Shown in pieces: positions 8,816 through 17,914 of a stretch of 64,000 nt of DNA; within the stretch, counting starts at the first letter, position 1, and each line of letters starts with the position of its first letter. This DNA comes from Leclercia adecarboxylata (lineage in GTDB: Bacteria; Pseudomonadota; Gammaproteobacteria; Enterobacterales; Enterobacteriaceae): assembly GCF_006874705.1 (NCBI RefSeq), contig NZ_CP035382.1, positions 620,001 to 684,000 on the forward strand, in the 5' to 3' direction. Below the pieces are notes generated by a model. It was given only the letters and a program-made list of their open reading frames with translations, did not search any database and was not told where the DNA came from. Made by a program: the position numbers and the translations under genes.

Positions 8816-9658
8816 TTAACAACCACCGACGGCGCTTTCGACGGCAATCTTCATCGCAAACTGGGTGCTGTCGCCGGGGCGTAAAACCACCAGCCCAGGC
8901 TGTCCGGGCATGTTGTGGGCGTTGACCGGATGGCTCTGCGGCTCGAGGCATAAGAATGATTTACCCGACATTCTGAACAGCATCAGCCAGGGAGTTTGCG
9001 CGGTAATTGTGATACTCATCACATCACGTTGAATGGTCGCCACGCCGTTCCAGCCGGAATAGCCGACATTCAGCCAGCCATCGCTCCCCTGCTGCGCCGT
9101 GCTGAAATCGATATCCGGCGGGACAGGGCTCTGCCACGCCAGGGGTAAATGGTGCTCCCCTTCCGGCCAGTAGCCGCTGGCGGAAAATTGCAGGCGGCTG
9201 CGGGCATCAAAGTAAAACCACGGGTGAAAGCCCAGGCCATACAGCATCGGCTGCGTGCCGAGATGGGTGAGCATCAGTTCCGCCCACAGCACGTTTCCGC
9301 GCAGCTGATAGCGCAGCACCGCCTGATAATCAAAGCCGCACGCATGCTGGCGGCGCAGGGTGAGCACACACTCCGTCTCCGTGCGTGACTCCACCTGCCA
9401 GAGTGCCTGCCAGCCATCCCCGTGCAAGAAGAAACGCTCGTCCACCGGGCTTTGCGGCAAAACGATCTCCTGTCCCTGAAAGGCAAAGCGATTGCCTGCC
9501 ACCCGGTTAGCCAGCGGCACCATCGGAAACAGCGCGCTGTCCACCTCGTCCCACAGCACGGGCTGCCCATGCGTGTGTGAGAAGAGCTCCTGCAACCCGC
9601 CGCCCTGCGGATTGACGCGCATCCGCAGATGCGCGTTTTCTATCAACAGCGTCGCCAT
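8816..9658 (-). CDS. yphB: aldose 1-epimerase family protein YphB
   Basis: Galactose mutarotase-like enzyme of 280 aa, expected to interconvert alpha and beta anomers of an aldose in the cytosol. Conserved residues visible: His79 in FLHGDGW, His145 in GFHPWF and the catalytic base Glu239 in CLEPQSHPVNA. The start codon overlaps the stop of the sugar porter gene by one base (TGATG), so they are co-translated. Role inferred: makes the anomer of the imported sugar available. The specific sugar is unknown. Confidence 0.9.
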   Translation of the reverse strand: MATLLIENAHLRMRVNPQGGGLQELFSHTHGQPVLWDEVDSALFPMVPLANRVAGNRFAFQGQEIVLPQSPVDERFFLHGDGWQALWQVESRTETECVLTLRRQHACGFDYQAVLRYQLRGNVLWAELMLTHLGTQPMLYGLGFHPWFYFDARSRLQFSASGYWPEGEHHLPLAWQSPVPPDIDFSTAQQGSDGWLNVGYSGWNGVATIQRDVMSITITAQTPWLMLFRMSGKSFLCLEPQSHPVNAHNMPGQPGLVVLRPGDSTQFAMKIAVESAVGGC

Positions 9659-11100
9659 CAGTGCGCGCGCCCGGCATCCGCCGTCGCGGTCACTTTGCTG
9701 TGCTGTTTCTCCAGCTGCTCCTCCAGCGCCTCCAGCGTTACGCCTTTGGTTTCCGGGACCTTACGCAGGATGTAGAGATACCCGGCGGCGCAGATCACCC
9801 CATAAAGCAGGAAGCTCCCCGCCGCACCCAGCCCGGCATTGAGCAGCGGGAAGGTGTAGGTCAGCAGGAAGCAGGCGATCCATAGCGCCAGCGTCCCCAT
9901 CGACATCGCCAGACCGCGCACACGGTTGGGGAAGATCTCCGACAGCAACACCCAGGTCACCGGGGCCAGCGTCAGGGCATAGATGGCAATCGCCGCCAGC
10001 ACCAGCAGCAGAACCGGCCAACCCATGATGTTCATCGCGTAGGCGCTGGCAATCAGCACGTAGATGATGGTCAAGCCAGATGCGCCCAGCAGCATCAGCT
10101 TGCGGCGGCCAATCTTGTCCACCAGCGGCAGCGCCGCCAGGGTAAAGACCAGGTTGATAATGCCGGTCGCCACAATCGACTTCAGGGTATCGTTGATATC
10201 AAACCCGGCGGAGGCGAAGATCTCCTGGGCATAGTTGAAGATGACGTTGATCCCGCACCACTGCTGGAACATCGCCAGCACCATGCCGATGATCACAATC
10301 GGTTTGACCTGCGGCTGCAGCAGGGTGGAGAACGCCACTTTCTGGGTGTCTTTTTCCAGGGTGTGGGCGATCTCTTTTAAAGTCTGGCTGGCGTATTCCG
10401 GGGTGCCAATACGCTCCAGCATGGCGCGGGCACGATCCGGCTTACCGGCCTTCATCAGCCAGCGCGGGGATTCAGGAACAAAGAACATCAGCACCAGGAA
10501 TGCCAGGGCCGGAACCAGCTCGGCACCGAACATCCAGCGCCAGCCGGTTTGTCCGTTCCAGGTCTGGACGATGGCCTCCTGGGTCGCCCCAGGCGCCACC
10601 GGCTCGGCGATCATCAGGTTAATCAGCTGCGCCGCCAGCACACCCACGACGATGGTCAACTGGTTGATGGCCACGAAGCGACCGCGCTTATCCGCCGGGC
10701 TGACCTCGGCGATATAGAGCGGGCTGAGCGCGGAGGCGATGCCAATCCCGACCCCGCCGACGATACGATAGACCACGAACATGTCAAAGCTGCTCGCCAC
10801 CGCCGTGCCCCACGCCGAGGCGCTGAACAGCACCGCCGAGAGGATCAGCGGCCATTTGCGGCCAAATTTATCGGCACACCAGCCGGAAACCAGCGCCCCG
10901 AAGATACAGCCCACCAGCGCCGAACTCATCGCCCAGCCGGACTGCGCCGGATCGGTGATCGAGAACCAGGCTTCATAGAAGGGCTTGGCCCCGCCAATCA
11001 CCACCCAGTCGTAGCCGAACAGTAAACCACCGCAGGCGGCGACCAGACAAATTGTCCAGACGTAGCCCATTTTCAGTTGTGTCTGCGCACTATTATTCAT
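9658..11100 (-). CDS. sugar porter family MFS transporter
   Basis: Proton-sugar symporter of the XylE/GalP/AraE type, 480 aa with 12 membrane helices. Signatures: DKFGRKW loop 2-3 motif near 77-83, PESPRWL at 209-215, QQWCGIN at 279-285, DKIGRRK near the equivalent loop of the second half, and PETKG at 449-453 before a charged C-terminal tail. It lies between yphG and yphB where E. coli carries the yphDEF ABC transporter, so it likely supplies the same pathway by a different mechanism. Exact sugar not deducible. Confidence 0.9.
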   Translation of the reverse strand: MNNSAQTQLKMGYVWTICLVAACGGLLFGYDWVVIGGAKPFYEAWFSITDPAQSGWAMSSALVGCIFGALVSGWCADKFGRKWPLILSAVLFSASAWGTAVASSFDMFVVYRIVGGVGIGIASALSPLYIAEVSPADKRGRFVAINQLTIVVGVLAAQLINLMIAEPVAPGATQEAIVQTWNGQTGWRWMFGAELVPALAFLVLMFFVPESPRWLMKAGKPDRARAMLERIGTPEYASQTLKEIAHTLEKDTQKVAFSTLLQPQVKPIVIIGMVLAMFQQWCGINVIFNYAQEIFASAGFDINDTLKSIVATGIINLVFTLAALPLVDKIGRRKLMLLGASGLTIIYVLIASAYAMNIMGWPVLLLVLAAIAIYALTLAPVTWVLLSEIFPNRVRGLAMSMGTLALWIACFLLTYTFPLLNAGLGAAGSFLLYGVICAAGYLYILRKVPETKGVTLEALEEQLEKQHSKVTATADAGRAH

Positions 11101-11142
11101 GTTGATTCCTCTTTAAGGGAAACGCAGGGTACAGAGGGTTAA

Positions 11143-11162
11143 CAGGTGGGTCTCCCCACCTG
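11143..11162 (-). promoter_or_regulatory. intercistronic hairpin between yphG and the sugar porter gene
   Basis: Perfect 8-bp inverted repeat caggtggg/cccacctg with a 4-nt loop, 8 nt after the yphG stop on the minus strand, with no U-tract. Probably an mRNA-stabilising or processing hairpin within the operon rather than a terminator. Confidence 0.5.
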
Positions 11163-11170
11163 CAGGTCAG

Positions 11171-14100
11171 TTAATGGAAAATACCGGTGGCTTGCGCATG
11201 CTGGATCAGATGCGCTTTGTCATGAGCCGGATGGAGCGCCAGTAAGGCACCCAGCTGGCGTTTGCAGGCCGCCAGGTCACCCAGCCCGGCATGGCCCAGC
11301 GCCTCAATAAACAGGCAGTGCTGCTGATGCTGCTGACCGGCTGGGGTATCCAGCACCACCAGATCCGGCAGCGAGACCGCAAAGAAATCGGCTTCCGGGA
11401 CGTCGTCACGATGCGCCTCCACCCAGGCCAGGAACCCCTGGAAGTGGCGCTCCGCCGCGGCGCTGTCACCCAGTTGGCGCAGAGCTATCCCCTGCCAGAA
11501 CAGGTAATCCGCAGGCTGATCGTTGTAGTAGCGCCCGGCATCGAGGGTCGAGCCCCCCTGTGCTGCCCGGGTAAAACAGCGCTGCGCCTCGGCATGCGCA
11601 TCGCTGCGGGCATGGCAGTAGCCCAGCAGATACCAGATATCGTTATCGGTCTGCCCGGGCAGACGCCCCTCCCCCAGGTTATGCGGATAGTGCAGCGCCG
11701 CCTGCAGCAGGGCCATCGCCTCACGGAACTCGCCACGGGCGATGTGCTGCAACGCGCGGTGCTGCTGGTTGAGCAGATACTGCCCGGTCACCTTACCTTC
11801 GCCGCCTTCCCACGGATGGAACTGACGCGCCTGAAGCACCTGCGCCGCAGCGTCGTAGCGCCCGGAACCGTTCCACAGGCTCAGCAGTTCCGCGGTCAAA
11901 TCATCGCGCTTCAGCGCCACTTTCTCTCGCTCGGTAAGCATGGCGAGGCGTTTCGCCACCGGCTGGCCGGTGAGTTTATGTAGATAATCGAGCTCAAACA
12001 GGAAGCGCGGGTTATCGGGCTCCAGCTCCACGGCGCGCTGAAGATGCTGCTCGGCCCGCGCCAGGCTGTGCTCTTTGTTCCAGGCGTAGATACCCAGCAG
12101 GCGGTGCGCCGGGGCAAACTGCGGCTCCTGCTCGAGGGTGGTTTGCCAGCACAACACCGCCTCGTCGTAACGGCGCTTGCTGTACCAGAAGCAGCCCAGC
12201 AGATAGCGGGCGAACGGATCATCCTGCAGGGTTTGCAGCATCTGCACTTCATCCAGCGCGTTCGGGAAACGTACCCGGTTGGCCTCACAGCGGCGCGCGG
12301 CGGCAATGTAGCGGGCGCGCGTGGCGGGTTCGTCGCTTAGCGCCGCCAGCCAGAGCTGAGGCAAGGTCTCCTGGCTATCGAGCAGAGCCAGCATGTCGCG
12401 GGCCGCGTCGCGCATACCCATTGAGATCAACCACCCCGCCAGCAGACAGGCATTGGCCCCGCGACGGCCGGTGACCTGTAACAGCTGATCACGCGAAGCT
12501 TCATCCCGGCTAATAGCCCAACGGGCATAGTGCAGGGCGTAGCTCAGGGGATGGGTTTGCAGGCAGCGATCGATATACGCCTGCGCCGCTTGTTCACCCT
12601 CAACCTCTGCCAGAGCGAGGGCTTTGAGTCCCATCGCCAGATTGTTACTGGCATTGATCCCGAGGCTGATGTCGACTTTTTCCAGCGCGTCAGCATAATT
12701 CCCGCGCTTTATCGCCAGCCGTGCCAGCGACCAGAACGCGGCATCGCGGCAGTTTCCACTCCAGGAGGCTTTGTAGTAGTGATCCCAGGCGGCATCGTCA
12801 TCCCCCTGACGCTCCAGTGCCGTCGCCAGCAGCTGGCTGGCTTCGCCATCGCGCGGGTTCTTATTCAACTTATGCGCGCGGACCAGCGCGGCTTCGGCGC
12901 AGCGCTGCGCCAGCGCCCAGTCGGCGCGGTTGAGTGCCAGGGTGCCCAGCGCCACGTTGTTGCGATAGTCGTGGGCATCCAGCTCCAGCGCGCGGCGGTA
13001 GTAATCTTCCGCATAGCGGCTGGCGTGGTTGTACTGCTCCAGATGCTGACCAATAAAATAGAGTTCATCGCTGTTACCGATCGCTTCCGGCATGGCGGGC
13101 GCGGTGGCCGGGTCCGGCAGCGGGGTCTCTTCGGCGATATGCTCCTGGTAATGCAGCAGGGTGCGGCCCAGGTTGTCTTTTACGCTCAGGGTTAAGCGCT
13201 GCGGCCACTCATCTGCCAGCGCCTGCTGCCAGCTTTCGCCCGGCATCAGGGTCAGCTCCGTCTCCCACACCGGCTTACCGTCTGCGGTCAGTTCCAGGCG
13301 CACGCTCTGAAGCGGAGCGATGGCGTAAAGGCCGAGGTGCAGCTGCTGCTCACGGCGTTCCAGCTTCAGCGCCAGCTGCGTGCTGGCGTTGTGCACCTGC
13401 CCCAGCTCGCTGTAGGGCAGGAAGTTCTGCACGAAGATTTTCTCTTCATAAGGTGCAAGCCAAGTGAAATCAGGCTGGTTGTCGGTGAAGACGCCGGTCA
13501 TCAGCTCGATATAGGGGCCGTTTTCATCGGTCAGATTACGATCCCAGGCGCGACCGAAATCGTCATGGCCCCAGGACCACTGTTTTTTCCCGGGGGAGAC
13601 GTGGTGGTCGGCGACGTGCAGCAGGCCGCCCCGCTCGCCGTGATGGTATGCGCCGACAAAGTCGTAGTCCGATTTTTCCGCCATGTAAGAGGTCGGGACC
13701 GGTACGTTTTTGTAGCGCGAGATATCCACACCCGCGGAATAATCGACCTTATAGTAGGTGCCGGTGGCAATCGGGAAGGCCGAGACCGCGCGCTTACCGT
13801 GGTCAAACACCGCAGTGACGTCCGGCGGGAAGACGCTCTGATGATCGTCCCCACCCTTCACCGCCGGGTTGGCCCACCACAGGAAGTGGCGCGGCGTGGC
13901 GTTGCCGTTGAAGACTTTGCCAGTGATCTCAATCAACGCCCGGTCCGGGTAGAGCGTAAAACCGGTCATGACCTGCAGGCCGCGCATCGGCTCGGCCTCG
14001 CCCAGCCAGACGGTCTGCGCCCCGCTCTCCTGGGTCTGGATGGTTACGTCGACCGGCATAAAGGTGGTCGGGCGATGGTGCTGCGGCCAGTTAAATTCGA

Positions 14101-14446
14101 TCCCACCGGAGATCCATGGCCCCAGCAGGCCCACCAGCGCTGGTTTTACCACTTCGTTGTAGTAGACGAAATCACGCTGCTGGACTTTGTCATACGCACG
14201 ATGAATACGTCCGCCCAGCTCCGGCAGCAGCATAATGCGGATGAAGTCGTTTTCCATCCACACTGCCTGGTAATCGCGCATTTCGCGGATCCCGGTCAGG
14301 GTATCGGTCACGCCGTAGGGATAAACCGCGCCGGAGGAACCCTGGTACACGCGTTTCTCGAGGAACATCGGGTTGGTATCTTCTGCGCCGGTGGTCCACG
14401 TCGGTAATGCCACGGTCTCCCGCCAGACCTTCACTGCTCCAGACAT
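11171..14446 (-). CDS. yphG: DUF5107 and TPR repeat protein YphG
   Basis: Large cytosolic protein of 1091 aa (no signal peptide). The first 430 or so residues form the DUF5107 region, which resembles carbohydrate-binding beta-sandwich folds (motifs ISGGIEFNWPQHHRPTTF, FLWWANPAV and SPGKKQWSWGHDDFGRAWDRN); the rest is helical with many TPR-like units. Function is unknown; the setting suggests glycoside or sugar-conjugate processing. The ATG at 14446 was chosen over the GTG two codons upstream because GGAG lies 7 nt before it. First gene of yphG-porter-yphB, divergent from the ROK regulator. Confidence 0.88.
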   Translation of the reverse strand: MSGAVKVWRETVALPTWTTGAEDTNPMFLEKRVYQGSSGAVYPYGVTDTLTGIREMRDYQAVWMENDFIRIMLLPELGGRIHRAYDKVQQRDFVYYNEVVKPALVGLLGPWISGGIEFNWPQHHRPTTFMPVDVTIQTQESGAQTVWLGEAEPMRGLQVMTGFTLYPDRALIEITGKVFNGNATPRHFLWWANPAVKGGDDHQSVFPPDVTAVFDHGKRAVSAFPIATGTYYKVDYSAGVDISRYKNVPVPTSYMAEKSDYDFVGAYHHGERGGLLHVADHHVSPGKKQWSWGHDDFGRAWDRNLTDENGPYIELMTGVFTDNQPDFTWLAPYEEKIFVQNFLPYSELGQVHNASTQLALKLERREQQLHLGLYAIAPLQSVRLELTADGKPVWETELTLMPGESWQQALADEWPQRLTLSVKDNLGRTLLHYQEHIAEETPLPDPATAPAMPEAIGNSDELYFIGQHLEQYNHASRYAEDYYRRALELDAHDYRNNVALGTLALNRADWALAQRCAEAALVRAHKLNKNPRDGEASQLLATALERQGDDDAAWDHYYKASWSGNCRDAAFWSLARLAIKRGNYADALEKVDISLGINASNNLAMGLKALALAEVEGEQAAQAYIDRCLQTHPLSYALHYARWAISRDEASRDQLLQVTGRRGANACLLAGWLISMGMRDAARDMLALLDSQETLPQLWLAALSDEPATRARYIAAARRCEANRVRFPNALDEVQMLQTLQDDPFARYLLGCFWYSKRRYDEAVLCWQTTLEQEPQFAPAHRLLGIYAWNKEHSLARAEQHLQRAVELEPDNPRFLFELDYLHKLTGQPVAKRLAMLTEREKVALKRDDLTAELLSLWNGSGRYDAAAQVLQARQFHPWEGGEGKVTGQYLLNQQHRALQHIARGEFREAMALLQAALHYPHNLGEGRLPGQTDNDIWYLLGYCHARSDAHAEAQRCFTRAAQGGSTLDAGRYYNDQPADYLFWQGIALRQLGDSAAAERHFQGFLAWVEAHRDDVPEADFFAVSLPDLVVLDTPAGQQHQQHCLFIEALGHAGLGDLAACKRQLGALLALHPAHDKAHLIQHAQATGIFH

Positions 14447-14518
14447 ATTCACTCTCCAGTAAACAAATAACAGTAAAAAGCGATAAGATGGCAGTGTAGA
14501 GGGGAATTCAGCGCGCGG

Positions 14519-14539
14519 ATTGCGTAATGCTCACGCAAT
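14519..14539. promoter_or_regulatory. palindrome, candidate operator for YphH
   Basis: Perfect inverted repeat attgcgt-N7-acgcaat lies in the yphG/yphH divergent gap, centred 33 bp before the yphH start. ROK repressors (NagC, Mlc, XylR) bind AT-rich inverted repeats in such gaps. The assignment to YphH is inference. Confidence 0.5.
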
Positions 14540-14561
14540 ACTATTAACGGAGTTTAGTGAA

Positions 14562-15758
14562 ATGCAGATAGCCGGTCTCAACAACCAGCGGGTGAGGCAG
14601 CATAACCGCCGCACGATCATGGCGCTTATCTGGCGCTACAAGCGCCTGAGTAAATCGCAGCTGGCCCAGCACACCGGGCTGTCGATCCCCGCCGTCAGTA
14701 AAATTCTCGATGAGCTGGTCGCCGACAAAAAGCTGCAGCATTCCACTGAAAACCTCAGCACCCGTGGGATGAACAGCGGCCATTATCAGATCCCCGATAT
14801 GGGCCCACTGATACTCTGCATGAATGTCAGCCCCACCAGCATTGAGAGCCAGCTGATCGACGGATGCATGTCACCACTGGGTGACTTTCTCTGGACAGAC
14901 GTCAACGCCCGCACGCCAGAGGCGCTGTTGCAGGCCATCGAAAGCCTGTGGCAGCAGCAGCGCAAACGATGGCCGGGGCAGCGGATTAATCTGGCGCTCG
15001 GGATCCACGGCCAGGTGGACACCGCCACCGGGGTTTCGCAGATAATGCCCCAGGCACCCTGGAAAAAACCGATCGAAATTAAGTATCTGCTGGAAGAGAA
15101 GCTGGGCATCACGGTAATGGTGGATAACGACTGCGTGATGCTGGCCCTGGCGGAAAAATGGCAAAACCCGGCCAACCGCGACGATTTTTGCGTGATTAAC
15201 GTCGATTACGGCATCGGCTCCTCGTTCGTTATTAACGGCCAGGTCTATCGCGGGACGCTGAACGGCAGCGGGCAGATTGGCCACACCATTTTCGATCGCG
15301 ACGGCGTGGCCTGCGCCTGCGGGCGATACGGCTGCCTGGAGACGGTCGCCTCCCTGTCGGCCCTCAAAAAACAGGCGCGACTGTGGCTGAAATCCCAGCC
15401 CGGCTCCCTGAGTCTCGACCCGGACACCCTCACCAGCCTGCAGCTGCTTGACGCCTGGTGTCAGGGGGATGCCAATATTCAGCGCTGGGCAGACGAGGCC
15501 GCCAACGCCATCGGGTTGACGCTCTACAACCTGCTCAACATCCTCAACATCAATCAAATCTGGTTTTATGGCCGCAGCTGCGCCTTTGGCGAACGCTGGC
15601 TACAGACCATTAATCGTCAGATTGGCTATACCCCTTTCGATCAGGGGGATGCAGTGCGTAACCGGCAAACGGAAATCGCCTTTGGCGGCTTAACCCGTCA
15701 ACAGCAGATTATCGGCATCGGCTATCTGTTTGTGGAGGAGACGCTTGCGGCAGGCTAA
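14562..15758 (+). CDS. yphH: ROK family transcriptional regulator YphH
   Basis: A 398-aa NagC/XylR-type repressor. Winged HTH at about residues 30-55 (KSQLAQHTGLSIPAVSKILD), sugar-kinase-like ROK domain after about 85, with QIGHT at 238-242 and the structural zinc motif CACGRYGCLE at 251-260. The ATG at 14562 has GGAG 9 nt upstream; an earlier in-frame ATG is not supported. Divergent from yphG, so it most likely represses the yph sugar operon and is relieved by the sugar or its phosphate. Confidence 0.92.
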   Translation: MQIAGLNNQRVRQHNRRTIMALIWRYKRLSKSQLAQHTGLSIPAVSKILDELVADKKLQHSTENLSTRGMNSGHYQIPDMGPLILCMNVSPTSIESQLIDGCMSPLGDFLWTDVNARTPEALLQAIESLWQQQRKRWPGQRINLALGIHGQVDTATGVSQIMPQAPWKKPIEIKYLLEEKLGITVMVDNDCVMLALAEKWQNPANRDDFCVINVDYGIGSSFVINGQVYRGTLNGSGQIGHTIFDRDGVACACGRYGCLETVASLSALKKQARLWLKSQPGSLSLDPDTLTSLQLLDAWCQGDANIQRWADEAANAIGLTLYNLLNILNINQIWFYGRSCAFGERWLQTINRQIGYTPFDQGDAVRNRQTEIAFGGLTRQQQIIGIGYLFVEETLAAG

Positions 15759-15884
15759 CGGGAACATGCCGGAGTCAGGCAAATTTACATCACCCTCATG
15801 CCTGAATTATGAAGAAAACCTGAATGGCGGGCCGGCATTTTGTGTATTAGCTTTAAGATAAATCCCACCCACAACGAGCCTGCC

Positions 15885-16307
15885 ATGAACACACTACGGT
15901 ATTTCGATTTTGGTCAGTCCCGGGCGCTGATCCTGCTGATCGCCCGTATCGCCCTTATCCTGCTGTTCATCATATTCGGTGTGCCAAAAATGTTCGGTTT
16001 CGACGGCACGGTGCAATATATGGCGAAGCTGGGCGCCCCGATGCCGATGCTTGCAGCCATTGTGGCGGTGATCATGGAAGTCCCCGCCGCGATCCTGATC
16101 GTGCTCGGCTTTTTTACCCGTCCGCTGGCGGTACTGTTTGTCTTTTATACCCTGGGTACGGCGGTGATTGGTCACCACTACTGGGATATGAGCGGCGACG
16201 CGGTGATGCCCAATATGATTAACTTCTTCAAAAACATTAGTATCGCCGGCGGGTTTCTGCTGCTGGCGGTGGCCGGGCCGGGCGCTATCTCCATCGACCG
16301 CCGTTAG
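15885..16307 (+). CDS. yphA: DoxX family inner-membrane protein YphA
   Basis: A 140-aa protein with about four membrane helices and the DoxX-type motif [19 protein letters not shown]. Matches E. coli YphA in length and sequence; molecular role not known. The ATG at 15885 is used because an upstream in-frame start (15840) is not conserved. Stands alone, followed by a bidirectional terminator shared with glyA. Confidence 0.9.
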   Translation: MNTLRYFDFGQSRALILLIARIALILLFIIFGVPKMFGFDGTVQYMAKLGAPMPMLAAIVAVIMEVPAAILIVLGFFTRPLAVLFVFYTLGTAVIGHHYWDMSGDAVMPNMINFFKNISIAGGFLLLAVAGPGAISIDRR

Positions 16308-16311
16308 CCAT

Positions 16312-16340
16312 AAAAAAAGGCCGCATACGCGGCCTTTTTG
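16312..16340. terminator. bidirectional terminator between yphA and glyA
   Basis: GC-rich stem ggccgc/gcggcc with a 4-nt loop, flanked by A7 on the left and T5 on the right, so it can end transcription from both converging genes. Confidence 0.9.
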
Positions 16341-16355
16341 TTCTGCGAAGCAGAC

Positions 16356-17609
16356 TTATGCGTAAACCGGGAAGCGCGCACAGATATCCAGTACTTTGGC
16401 TTTCACGCGTTCGATAACGGCTTCGTCATTGATGTTGTCCAGCACGTCACACATCCAGCCAGCCAGCTCTTTCACTTCCGCTTCTTTGAAGCCGCGGCGA
16501 GTCACAGCCGGGGAACCGATACGGATACCGGAGGTCACGAACGGGCTCTTCGGATCGTTTGGTACGCTGTTTTTGTTGACGGTGATGTTGGCGCGGCCCA
16601 GGGCAGCGTCAGCTTCTTTACCGGTCAGGTTTTTATCAACCAGATCCAGCAGGAACAGGTGGTTTTCAGTCCCGCCGGAGACCACTTTGTAGCCACGGTT
16701 CAGGAACACTTCCACCATCGCTTTGGCGTTTTTGGCAACCTGCTGCTGGTAAACTTTGAACTCAGGCTCCATCGCTTCTTTCAGCGCCACGGCTTTCGCC
16801 GCGATCACGTGCATCAGCGGGCCACCCTGCGCGCTTGGGAAAACGGCAGAGTTCAGTTTTTTATACAGGTCTTCGTCACCGCCCTTCGCCAGGATCAGGC
16901 CACCGCGTGGACCCGCCAGGGTTTTGTGGGTGGTGGTGGTGACCACGTGAGCGTGTGGCACCGGGTTCGGGTAAACGCCTGCGGCGATCAGACCGGCAAC
17001 GTGCGCCATGTCGACGAACAGGTATGCGCCGATGCTGTCTGCGATTTCACGCATTTTTGCCCAGTCAACTACGCCGGAGTAAGCGGAGAAGCCACCGATG
17101 ATCATCTTCGGCTTGTGCTCTTTGGCCTGCTTCGCCATGTCTTCATAGTCAATTTTACCGGACTCATCAATACCGTAAGGGATGATGTTGTACAGTTTAC
17201 CGGAGAAGTTAACCGGGGAGCCGTGAGTCAGGTGACCGCCCTGCGCCAGGTTCATACCCAGAACGGTATCGCCCGGCTGCAGCAGCGCGGTGTAGACCGC
17301 GAAGTTAGCCTGAGAGCCGGAGTGCGGCTGCACGTTAGCGTAGTCTGCGCCAAACAGCTCTTTGGCACGGTCGATCGCCAGCTGCTCAACGATATCCACA
17401 TACTCGCAACCGCCGTAGTAGCGCTTGCCCGGGTAACCTTCAGCGTATTTGTTGGTCAGCTGAGAGCCCTGCGCCTGCATCACGCGCGGGCTGGTATAGT
17501 TTTCGGAGGCGATCAGTTCGATGTGCTCTTCCTGACGTACTTTTTCCTGCTCCATAGCCTGCCACAGTTCGGCATCATAATCGGCAATGTTCATTTCACG
17601 CTTTAACAT
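16356..17609 (-). CDS. glyA: serine hydroxymethyltransferase
   Basis: PLP enzyme that converts serine and tetrahydrofolate to glycine and methylene-THF, the main one-carbon source. The 417-aa protein aligns without gaps to E. coli GlyA; the PLP lysine is Lys229 in [14 protein letters not shown]. The start at 17609 was chosen since AGGAG sits 7 nt before it, whereas an ATG two codons upstream overlaps the ribosome site. Regulated by PurR in E. coli, and a matching operator is present at 17728. Confidence 0.98.
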   Translation of the reverse strand: MLKREMNIADYDAELWQAMEQEKVRQEEHIELIASENYTSPRVMQAQGSQLTNKYAEGYPGKRYYGGCEYVDIVEQLAIDRAKELFGADYANVQPHSGSQANFAVYTALLQPGDTVLGMNLAQGGHLTHGSPVNFSGKLYNIIPYGIDESGKIDYEDMAKQAKEHKPKMIIGGFSAYSGVVDWAKMREIADSIGAYLFVDMAHVAGLIAAGVYPNPVPHAHVVTTTTHKTLAGPRGGLILAKGGDEDLYKKLNSAVFPSAQGGPLMHVIAAKAVALKEAMEPEFKVYQQQVAKNAKAMVEVFLNRGYKVVSGGTENHLFLLDLVDKNLTGKEADAALGRANITVNKNSVPNDPKSPFVTSGIRIGSPAVTRRGFKEAEVKELAGWMCDVLDNINDEAVIERVKAKVLDICARFPVYA

Positions 17610-17690
17610 CCGCATCTCCTGACTCAGCTAACAAGTAAATTTTTGCCTGAAAAAGGCAGTCCAGTTGGACGACGGGCAACAGTATAACTG

Positions 17691-17719
17691 ATTAGCAGAG
17701 TGATAACAGGTCTTGACAA
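17691..17719 (-). promoter_or_regulatory. glyA promoter
   Basis: Minus-strand -35 TTGTCA (17714-17719) and -10 GCTAAT (17691-17696) with 17-bp spacing, about 80 bp upstream of the glyA start. Confidence 0.65.
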
Positions 17720-17727
17720 ACGATTTT

Positions 17728-17743
17728 ACGCAAACGTTTACCT
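17728..17743. promoter_or_regulatory. PurR operator upstream of glyA
   Basis: ACGCAAACGTTTACCT matches the PurR consensus (ACGCAAACGTTTTCNT) at nearly all positions and lies just upstream of the glyA -35 element, the same place as the known E. coli site. Confidence 0.85.
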
Positions 17744-17865
17744 GCCCGCCACGCAAGGGTTTGAGGAATAACGCTCTCGCCCTGTAAAGTGGATTTCTTT
17801 TCAGGTTTGTGATGCAGTTAATTCAAGTTGCAAAGAACCATTTACAACGCAGGGTTATTTTTTAT

Positions 17866-17888
17866 AAGATGCATCCAAAATACATCAT
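17866..17888 (+). promoter_or_regulatory. NsrR operator of hmp
   Basis: Imperfect 11-1-11 palindrome (AAGATGCATCC then AAAATACATCAT) about 27 bp before the hmp start, matching the nitric-oxide-sensing NsrR site of E. coli hmp. Implies derepression by NO. Confidence 0.75.
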
Positions 17889-17914
17889 TAAAGTAACATT
17901 TGAAGGAAGCTGCT

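Larger units (their letters stand above)
17610..17914. other. glyA-hmp divergent regulatory region
   Basis: A 305-bp gap that holds the glyA promoter, a PurR site and the NsrR site of hmp, listed separately. I see no small coding frame or RNA gene in the rest. Confidence 0.8.

Noticed and set aside
16338..17606. 422-codon frame antisense to the whole of glyA
   Set aside because: Shadow frame caused by the codon use of a highly expressed gene; no start signal or homologous protein is recognised.
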